Shown here piece by piece: positions 1-4,128 of a DNA stretch of 5,433 nt. Within the stretch, counting starts at the first letter, position 1, and the number at the start of each line of letters is the position of its first letter. The notes below the pieces were generated by a model. The model did no database searches. It was not told where the DNA came from and worked only from the letters and a program-made list of their open reading frames with translations. The stretch lies in contig NZ_QUFB01000088.1 of assembly GCF_003478335.1 (NCBI RefSeq), forward strand, positions 1 to 5,433. Direction: 5' to 3'. Origin of the DNA: Clostridium sp. AM49-4BH. Its GTDB lineage: Bacteria; Bacillota; Clostridia; Lachnospirales; Lachnospiraceae. The position numbers were made by a program, and so were the translations under genes.

Positions 1-187
1 TAACTGTTCCTAGATTCAAAGCCCGAGGTTAATATCAGCCACCGTAAGCAACGCTTACGGCTGTGTCCTTGAAGGCACACAGAGGCAATGCTAAAATGCT
101 GTGATGCGACGGAAAGAATGTAACTGTTCCTGAGTTCTTCGCCGTCGGTAATACGATCAGAGCATTGCTTTTGTGCGCCCTCAAGGA
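1..187. repeat. Imperfect direct repeat, two units, continuing past left edge
   Basis: The 11-mer TAACTGTTCCT occurs at 1-11 and again at 121-131. Each copy is followed by related sequence: a TTC-rich stretch, GCC, GG, TAATA, ATCAG, then TGTG, and finally CAAGG or GAAGG. The first unit ends near 75 and the second near 187. They differ mainly because the first unit carries an extra hairpin (42-60) that the second lacks. On the minus strand each unit runs from CCTTGA/CCTTCA to AGGAACAGTTA. The unit at position 1 probably continues the array or its flank outside the window. The alignment was made by eye and is gapped. I do not recognise a named repeat family. It lies downstream of the TOPRIM gene and could belong to the same integrative element. 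Confidence 0.6.
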
Positions 188-209
188 TGGCGTCCGTTAT
201 CAAAAACAT
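3..209 (-). other. Open frame across the repeat, probably not a gene
   Basis: Reading leftward from an ATG at 207-209, the frame stays open for 69 codons to the window edge (begins MFLITDAILEG, and contains ELRNSY and later ESRNS, one from each repeat unit). No convincing ribosome binding site precedes the ATG, and the frame simply translates the hairpin-rich direct repeat. I judge it more likely a by-product of the repeat than a protein. It is listed because it is open at the edge and an automatic annotator could call it as a partial gene. Confidence 0.2.
42..168. ncRNA. Candidate structured RNA or structured DNA region (nested hairpins)
   Basis: Several stems are visible. CCGTAAGC (42-49) pairs with GCTTACGG (53-60) across a 3-nt loop. 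CTGTGT (61-66) pairs with ACACAG (77-82), with an inner CCT/AGG. GCAATGCT (85-92) pairs perfectly with AGCATTGC (161-168) and encloses a further stem: GACGG (108-112) with CCGTC (142-146), continued by AAGAA (114-118) with TTCTT (135-139). The second TAACTGTTCCT sits in the terminal loop of that last stem. So many compatible nested stems in 130 bases suggests selected structure. The strand is undetermined, because stems read equally on both. Alternatives are an origin of transfer, a repeat with palindromic arms, or chance. I cannot name an Rfam family. Confidence 0.35.
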
Positions 210-237
210 AAATATCTGCAATTTTCAAGGTTCATTT

Positions 238-264
238 GAGCCTATTTTTCTTCGGCTCGTTTTT
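238..264 (+). terminator. Weak terminator-like hairpin
   Basis: GAGCC (238-242) pairs with GGCTC (254-258) across an 11-nt loop, followed by G and a five-T run (260-264) on the plus strand. The stem is only 5 bp, and no plus-strand gene precedes it except possibly the structured repeat. On the minus strand, where the TOPRIM gene ends at 284, the stem is not followed by T residues, so it does not obviously end that transcript. Confidence 0.25.
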
Positions 265-283
265 CATAGCTTACTTGACACTA

Positions 284-1218
284 TCATTTTTTCTTTAATT
301 CACTTACTCGTTTCATAACTAAATAATCGTTATAATCTTTTCCTTTTGGTGGTGGATAATTTTTCACCTCATATTCCAGCAATATAATTTTCAGGGTTTC
401 GGCCGCTTTCCTACCCGCAAAATCATTATCAAAATATACCATGATTTTCGTTGTTTTGTGTTCTGCAAGATACCGTTTCAAAGCAACCGGAACGGTACTT
501 TTTTCAATTTCTTTTTTGGGCTGATAAATTCCTCCCAGCGAAATATAATTGCCATCCCTGTAATCTACTCCTTGTTCTTTCAATAAGGTAAGGTAAGAAA
601 GTAAGTCAATCGCTGCCTCGTATAAATGAAGAACAAGATTTTTTCCGTTACCAGCCGAAAAGCAAACTGCCTGTCCAAACCATATACTGTTTTTTTGAAA
701 TCGGAATCATCTGTTGCCCTTAAATTGATACATCGGATTACTCCATTTTCGTCATATCCAATAAAAGCAACCTCATGATTCTCCGTTTCCTTTATCAGCT
801 TTTTTCTAAAGCAATCCATGACAATTTTCCAGTCAATCATACGCTGTTCGATCAGATACCAATATGCTGTCGTAGGACTTGCAACCATTTTGGGTATGAT
901 AAGTTCTCCCCTTTCCCTTTTTTCTTTCTGTGGCATTAGGACAGGCGGTCTGACTGCCGCCTGTCCTAAAATAATTTCTACCGCTTCCAAAAAAGGAATA
1001 TTTTGTACTTTAATGAGATAATCAAGTGCTGACCTGCCACCGATTCCTCTTGACCACCAACACCATTTTCCGTTGGAAATTTTCAAACTGTCATGCTCCT
1101 TCGTACAATACTCGCCACCTGACAGTTTGACAAGTTGTCCTGGTTCATAGTTTTTCAGATAGGTCAACAAGTCCATTTCCTTTGCTTTTGCAACCAGTTC
1201 TGGCTTGATATATGACAT
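284..1218 (-). pseudogene. DUF3991/TOPRIM domain protein, frameshifted
   Basis: Two minus-strand frames together form one protein of about 311 residues, close to the usual family size. The N-terminal frame (1218 to about 640) carries a CHC2-like zinc-ribbon/DUF3991 region: GEYCTKEHDSLKI and KWCWWSRGIGG, then SALDYLI. A proline-rich linker (AVRPPVLMP) follows. The C-terminal frame (about 690-284) carries the TOPRIM part: the acidic motif LHLYEAAIDLLSY, read just before the in-frame TTG at 583, then the DxD motif VYFDNDFAGRKAAETL and the C-terminal PPPKGKDYNDYL. A one-base loss between about 639 and 652 separates them; adding one base joins the frames exactly. The start at 1218 is supported by GGAGGTG six bases upstream. 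Family members are primase-like proteins commonly found on clostridial integrative and conjugative elements; their exact role is unsettled. As read, the product stops at 580 and lacks the catalytic TOPRIM half, unless slippage on A6 (639-644) restores it. Confidence 0.85.
936..969. repeat. Perfect 13-bp inverted repeat inside the TOPRIM gene
   Basis: TTAGGACAGGCGG (936-948) and its exact reverse complement (957-969) flank the 8-base loop TCTGACTG. The palindrome encodes the linker LGQAAVRPPVLM between the zinc-like and TOPRIM domains. Neither strand has a T run after it, so it is not a standard terminator. With nine G/C pairs in 13, it would be a very stable mRNA hairpin. Confidence 0.8.
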
Positions 1219-1223
1219 TGTTT

Positions 1224-1230
1224 CACCTCC
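1224..1230 (-). promoter_or_regulatory. Ribosome binding site of the TOPRIM gene
   Basis: On the minus strand GGAGGTG is followed by AAACA and the ATG at 1218. It fixes the start of the frameshifted gene. It directly overlaps the end of the Rhs-fragment frame (its TGA reads through GGAGGTGA), so the two would have been translationally close. Confidence 0.75.
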
Positions 1231-1276
1231 ATTCCATATTTAATTTTTTCCATATATTAAAATAAGCCGATAGATC

Positions 1277-1447
1277 CAATAAATCCTTAAGTGCCTTCTT
1301 ATGGTTGTTAATCAGAGAAGTACACACAATAATCTGATGCGTATCCCCGCTCTGTGTCTGAAACTGTAAATACACCGTATCCACATCAATTTTATCCAGA
1401 TATTCTACCGTTGGGTGACCGATTCCAGCTTCGTTGCTGTTATAGTA
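1277..1447 (-). pseudogene. Fragment of a second Rhs-type N-terminal region
   Basis: The minus-strand frame here reads YYNSNEAGIGHPTVEYLD, then DVDTVYLQF, and ends NNHKKALKDLL. It is clearly related to YYDSNEANLGHATVEYIE and KNHKNALKNLL in the neighbouring Rhs gene. The DNA segment is 171 bases against 170 for its counterpart at 1891-2060, and aligns without gaps except the one base missing from the latter. Homology starts abruptly at TACTAT (1442-1447) and stops after 1277. From there the frame runs on through unrelated codons to a TGA inside the TOPRIM ribosome binding site. It has no start codon or signal peptide of its own. It is best read as the remnant of a diverged paralogue, or of a repeated segment of the same protein, left by a deletion. 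It is in a different frame from the Rhs sequence preceding it. Confidence 0.7.
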
Positions 1448-2348
1448 ATGATGTTGTCATGGGCGTCTTTCTGTAGCACAATGACACCGTCTTCATTGAA
1501 ATAGGTACGGAGTCCGTTTTTGTCACGGAGAAGGTATTTGCAGGCAATGCCGTCTACGGTCTTATCCCAGTCCTCCAGTTTGATATCATCATAATCGTAG
1601 CCTTCCAGTCCTTTGATGGAATAGGTCTTTGTGGCGTCATCCGCTTCGGTTTCGATGTAAATGACCCTGGCACTGCCATAGTGAAGGTAAGTGGGATTCT
1701 TTCCCCAGCCTTCATCCTCAGTCAATGTGACAGTCTCAATCCACGGGAAATCATACCGCCAGCCGCTTGCCAGTCCATAGACGTTGTGCCCCTCATTGCT
1801 GACGATCTTGGTGCGCTGGGTATCATTTTCATAGTGCTTTTCGCCATTAACGGATACCCCTTTCCAGCCTTCGCCCTTTTCGTATTTCACTAACAGGTTT
1901 TTCAAGGCATTCTTATGGTTTTTCCAGATGGCGGCGTTCACGACAATGCGCCTCTGGGAACCGTCTGACGCTGTGTAGTAAACCCAGAGGTATCTACCTC
2001 TAACTGTTCAATATATTCCACTGTGGCATGGCCTAAGTTGGCTTCGTTGCTGTCGTAGTAGCGGTTCAGTTTAAAGTCCATACCGCCGGTTCCGTCCAAT
2101 GACAGGTCATTACGGGAAAGCATCAGATGACCGGTGGCGGTATCTACTCCGTCGATTCCTTCCGCTTCTAACGTGGAGCCGGCAAGCCTGTTTTCATAGA
2201 CGCTCCGGAAGGTATCTCCGTAAGCGGCTTCCAGTTCGGTGTCATAGGATTCTCCTGCCGCTAGGCAGCTGTTACTACTGACAAATACCGCCATTCCACA
2301 CAAAAATGTGATTGCCACTCCTGTAATCATCTTTTTGATCTTTCCCAT
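1405..2348 (-). pseudogene. Rhs/YD-repeat secreted protein, N-terminal remnant, frameshifted
   Basis: The start at 2348 is preceded by AAAAGGAG. Residues 1-31 form a signal peptide (KIKK, a hydrophobic stretch, then SCLA-A), indicating export. Residues 68-104 (DGVDTATGHLMLSRNDLSLD, then GGMDFKLNRYYDSNE) match the N-terminal consensus of Rhs-type proteins (DUF6531-like: TG-x-L, D-x-x-L, GG-x-x-R-x-YDS). One base is missing near 1990: restoring a C in GATACC gives VDTLWVYYTASDGSQRR and continues into the frame 1941-1405. That part includes LASGWRYDFPWIE, YLHYGSARVIYIE, and the Rhs-like TYFNEDGVIVLQKDAHDN. The coding sense ends near 1447, where a foreign copy of the N-terminal segment is joined out of frame, giving a stop at 1405. 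The YD-repeat core and any C-terminal toxin are absent, so no effector activity can be assigned. Base composition is richer in GC than the gene at 4129-5328, which suggests separate origin. Confidence 0.75.
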
Positions 2349-2357
2349 AGATATTCA

Positions 2358-2366
2358 CTCCTTTTT
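2358..2366 (-). promoter_or_regulatory. Ribosome binding site of the Rhs remnant
   Basis: The minus strand reads AAAAAGGAG, then TGAATATCT and the ATG at 2348. Only about 55 bases separate this start from the end of the insertion sequence. Any original promoter further upstream has therefore been displaced, and transcription would now have to come from within or across the element. Confidence 0.6.
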
Positions 2367-2402
2367 CTGTACTCCTAATCATTTATATTTATCACGGAAT
2401 TT

Positions 2403-2421
2403 TTTCGGGTGGTTGTCACCC
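2403..2421. repeat. IS right inverted repeat (downstream of orfB)
   Basis: The core GTTGTCACCC (2412-2421) is identical to the inverse of 4070-4079. The outer bases match as T-x-T-x-GGG-x-x. The end is also a small palindrome: CGGGT (2406-2410) pairs with ACCCG (2423-2427) around the core. It lies 25 bases beyond the orfB stop. Confidence 0.7.
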
Positions 2422-2446
2422 TACCCGATTTTCCTTTCTTTTAATT

Positions 2447-3544
2447 TCACGAGCCTTTCGCCTCTTTTTTTGTTTCTGCTTCTTGTCTTGGATTTAGCCA
2501 TTCTTCTTCTGAAAAACTCCAGGCTCTGGTTCCTTTTGCCCATCTTTCCGGATGTCTTTCTTTCGCTTTTTCGTAAACCTCTTTTCGCTTCCTTAAAACT
2601 TCCTGATCCAATCCCATATGTCTCTGTGATGGTGTCACATAGTTTATCCCACTATGACGATGTTCGTTATTGTACCATTCCACAAACCGCTTTACCCACA
2701 ATCTTGCTTCTGTCAGTGTGGCAAATCCTTGCGGTTGAAAATTCGGCACATATTTTAATGTCTTAAACAAACTCTCTGCATATGGATTATCATTACTTAC
2801 CCGTAGTCTACTTTTCGATGGCGTAATTCCCAGTGCATACAATGTTTCCAACATTGTCGTTCCCTTCATCGGACTTCCATTATCAGAATGCAGCACCAAT
2901 GGTTCTTTCTGCATATTTCTGATATATATCTTTTCATCCCGATAAATTCGTTTCACCAATTCACTCGCATGCTTTGCATCTTCACTTTCCCAAACTTTCC
3001 AGCCAACAATCTTCCTGCTGTATAAATCAGAAAACATATATAAATAATAATGCATTCCTTTGATCGGTCCGTTTAAGTATGTGATATCCCACATCCACAC
3101 CTGATTGGCTCTCGTTGCTTTGTGCGTTGATATTGGTCTCTTATGTTTCCGCTGCTCCCGTCCTCTGTGAGTCAACTGTTTTGCTTCCTTTAACACTTTG
3201 TAAAATGTACTTTCACTTGCTATATAGCCTCCTCTGTCCGCAAGCATTGGAACAATCTCACTTGGTGTTTTTGATGCAAACTCTTCTGTATTGCATATGT
3301 CCAATATCTCCTGCCTTTCTTCCTTAGTCAGCTTATTCGCCGGCTCTGGTCTTGCACATATCGTGCGTTTGTCTATATAATCACTGTCTGTATTCTTCCA
3401 GTGGTTATATGTTCGCTTACTGATTCCAAGCTCTGCGCATGCTTTATACAATGCTGCTCCTGAATCTACTGCTTCTTTGATCAACTCTACTGCTTGTCTG
3501 CGATCTGAAGCGTTGATCATTCGTCCTCTTCGTCCGTTCCCCAA
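2447..3544 (-). CDS. IS3-family transposase OrfB (DDE integrase domain)
   Basis: This is the catalytic half of the transposase. Numbered from the TTG at 3544, residues 13-50 form a helix-turn-helix (AVELIKEAV, ALYKACAELGISKRTYNHWK). An IS3-type linker follows, then an rve core with D153 in VWMWDITYL, D221 in VLHSDNGSP and E257 in NDNPYAESLFKTLKY. The D221-E257 spacing is the family's DD(35)E. The tail EWYNNEHRHSGINYVTPSQRH is the usual IS3 C-terminal motif. Two translation routes are possible. The main one is a -1 frameshift from orfA at 3556-3562, giving an OrfAB fusion of 525 residues that would be the active transposase. The other is separate initiation at the ATG at 3520, which overlaps the orfA stop as ATGA and follows AGAGGA. 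The TTG at 3544 has weaker support. No stop or missing catalytic residue is seen. Confidence 0.92.
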   Translation of the reverse strand: MGNGRRGRMINASDRRQAVELIKEAVDSGAALYKACAELGISKRTYNHWKNTDSDYIDKRTICARPEPANKLTKEERQEILDICNTEEFASKTPSEIVPMLADRGGYIASESTFYKVLKEAKQLTHRGREQRKHKRPISTHKATRANQVWMWDITYLNGPIKGMHYYLYMFSDLYSRKIVGWKVWESEDAKHASELVKRIYRDEKIYIRNMQKEPLVLHSDNGSPMKGTTMLETLYALGITPSKSRLRVSNDNPYAESLFKTLKYVPNFQPQGFATLTEARLWVKRFVEWYNNEHRHSGINYVTPSQRHMGLDQEVLRKRKEVYEKAKERHPERWAKGTRAWSFSEEEWLNPRQEAETKKEAKGS

Positions 3545-3562
3545 ATCGCATCTGCTTTTTTT
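3499..3562 (-). promoter_or_regulatory. Programmed -1 frameshift signal of the IS
   Basis: On the minus strand orfA reads CGA AAA AAA GCA, so the heptamer A AAA AAA (3562-3556) is in the phase required for -1 slippage. Five bases later TGCGATTTGGGG (3550-3539) can pair along its full 12 bases with CTTCAGATCGCA (3510-3499), using nine Watson-Crick and three G-U pairs across a 28-base loop. The -1 frame is open from the slip site into orfB. A slippery run, short spacer and stimulatory stem is the layout known from other IS3 elements. Confidence 0.8.
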
Positions 3563-4023
3563 CGTAGCACTAATAATGCAATTGCTTCAGCCAATGCCTT
3601 TTCTTTTCTTGCAAGTTCTTTTTCTAACTTCTCCTTTTCTTTCCGTTCTGCACGGAGTTCTTTGCCTGCCTTTGTGCTTTTTTCTCTTGCGATATCATTT
3701 GCGTTTATGCAAGCCTCTTTCCATTCTTTAACCTGCTCCGGATAAACACCTTTTTCACGGCAATACTCCGAGAACTCTATCTCTGTTAAATTTGCAGTTT
3801 CAAGAACAACCATGAACTTGTCCTGACTGCTCCATTTATCTGCATTCTTATATTTTGTTGTTGCTGATAAGCCCTTTTGATGCTTAGCCTGATCTCTCCA
3901 TCTGTACAGAGTATTGATCCCTACTCCTGTATCTCGCTGGATGTCCATTACTGTTTCATCGCCTTCAAGCATTCTTGCTATTATGGCTTCCTTCATTTCC
4001 TTTGGATATTTGTTATAACTCAT
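3517..4023 (-). CDS. IS3-family OrfA (HTH and coiled-coil protein)
   Basis: OrfA binds the element's ends and regulates transposition in IS3 elements; that role is family knowledge. The product is 168 residues from the ATG at 4023. I prefer this to the GTG at 4032 because AGGTGA lies five bases before the ATG. Residues 5-46 form one helix-turn-helix (YPKEMKEAIIARMLEGDE, then VGINTLYRWRDQ). Residues 65-103 form a second HTH-like unit (DKFMVVLETANL, EYCREKGVYPEQVKEWKEA). Residues 108-156 are a long charged heptad-rich helix (ELRAERKEKEKLEKELARKE), the expected leucine-zipper-like oligomerisation region. Lys155-Lys156 are encoded by the slip site. The normal stop at 3517 lies beyond it, so OrfA alone ends in the acidic WGTDEEDE and overlaps orfB by a few bases. 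With two HTH units it is longer than many IS3 OrfA proteins. Confidence 0.9.
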   Translation of the reverse strand: MSYNKYPKEMKEAIIARMLEGDETVMDIQRDTGVGINTLYRWRDQAKHQKGLSATTKYKNADKWSSQDKFMVVLETANLTEIEFSEYCREKGVYPEQVKEWKEACINANDIAREKSTKAGKELRAERKEKEKLEKELARKEKALAEAIALLVLRKKADAIWGTDEEDE

Positions 4024-4028
4024 AGCAA

Positions 4029-4034
4029 TCACCT
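4029..4034 (-). promoter_or_regulatory. Ribosome binding site choosing the orfA start
   Basis: AGGTGA on the minus strand is followed by TTGCT and the ATG at 4023. The GTG at 4032 lies inside this site and so is unlikely to be used as the start. Confidence 0.6.
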
Positions 4035-4040
4035 GTCCTT

Positions 4041-4059
4041 CTGATACTTATCATATCAG
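4041..4059. promoter_or_regulatory. Dyad overlapping the -10, possible operator
   Basis: CTGATA (4041-4046) and TATCAG (4054-4059) are perfect inverted repeats with a 7-base spacer. They span the -10 and probable transcription start of the IS promoter. The position suits autorepression by OrfA, but no binding is shown by the sequence. A hairpin at the transcript's 5' end is the alternative. Confidence 0.4.
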
Positions 4060-4078
4060 CTTGGGAGGTGGGTGACAA
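4050..4078 (-). promoter_or_regulatory. Promoter of the IS, with -35 inside the inverted repeat
   Basis: On the minus strand TTGTCA (4078-4073; consensus TTGACA, five of six) is followed by exactly 17 bases and then TATGAT (4055-4050; consensus TATAAT, five of six). Transcription would start near 4043, about 20 bases before the orfA ATG. The -35 is part of the terminal inverted repeat, so transposase binding to the end should compete with RNA polymerase. Confidence 0.7.
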
Positions 4079-4088
4079 CTCCCCTACA
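4070..4088. repeat. IS left inverted repeat (upstream of orfA)
   Basis: Read inward on the minus strand it begins TGTAGGGGAGTTGTCACCC. The core matches the other end exactly. GGGAG (4063-4067) and CTCCC (4079-4083) form a hairpin around the core, parallel to the palindrome at the other end but with different bases. The -35 of the orfA promoter lies inside this repeat. Confidence 0.75.
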
Positions 4089-4091
4089 CTA

Positions 4092-4113
4092 GAGGTTTTT
4101 TATAAATAACCCC
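4092..4113 (-). terminator. Possible terminator stem cut by the IS
   Basis: In minus-strand RNA GGGGUU (4113-4108) pairs with AACCUC (4097-4092), including one G-U pair. It lies 15 bases after the stop of the 399-residue gene. No U run follows, because the IS end begins four bases later. It may be the stem of that gene's terminator, parted from its T tract by the insertion, or only chance. Confidence 0.25.
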
Positions 4114-4128
4114 ATTGAAATACCACAT

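Larger units (their letters stand above)
2403..4088 (-). mobile_element. IS3-family insertion sequence
   Basis: Two overlapping minus-strand frames (HTH/coiled-coil orfA, and orfB with a DDE integrase core) are bracketed by inverted repeats sharing GTTGTCACCC at 2412-2421 and, inverted, at 4070-4079. Extending outward gives 19-base ends with 14 matches and a boundary at about 2403 and 4088. The 4088 end begins TGTAGGGG, fitting the TG...CA rule of IS3 elements; the other end begins TTTCGGG, so that boundary is less certain by a few bases. At about 1.69 kb it is slightly long for the family. Both frames are intact and the frameshift signal is well formed, so it may be active. No 3-5 bp direct duplication flanks the proposed ends. 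That suggests either misplaced boundaries or a later rearrangement. The IS3 subgroup was not determined. Confidence 0.85.

Noticed and set aside
1..190. CRISPR array
   Set aside because: Only two diverged repeat copies about 120 bases apart are present, with structured rather than spacer-like sequence between them.
284..583. Independent 99-residue gene starting at TTG 583
   Set aside because: Its frame upstream of the TTG continues the TOPRIM motif (LYEAAIDLLSYLTL), and there is no ribosome binding site at the TTG. It is the broken second half of the TOPRIM gene.
2406..2440. Rho-independent terminator at the IS right end
   Set aside because: The CGGGT/ACCCG stem is short. In the transposase direction it is followed by A residues, and on the plus strand by a broken T tract; it is better explained as part of the IS end.
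2308..2766. 152-codon plus-strand frame, very hydrophobic
   Set aside because: It lies antisense to orfB and crosses the IS end into the Rhs start. It has no ribosome binding site, and its hydrophobicity is what antisense reading of a lysine/glutamate-rich gene produces.
3115..3731. Plus-strand frames opposite the transposase genes
   Set aside because: They are shadows of well-supported orfA and orfB with clear domains, and lack initiation signals.
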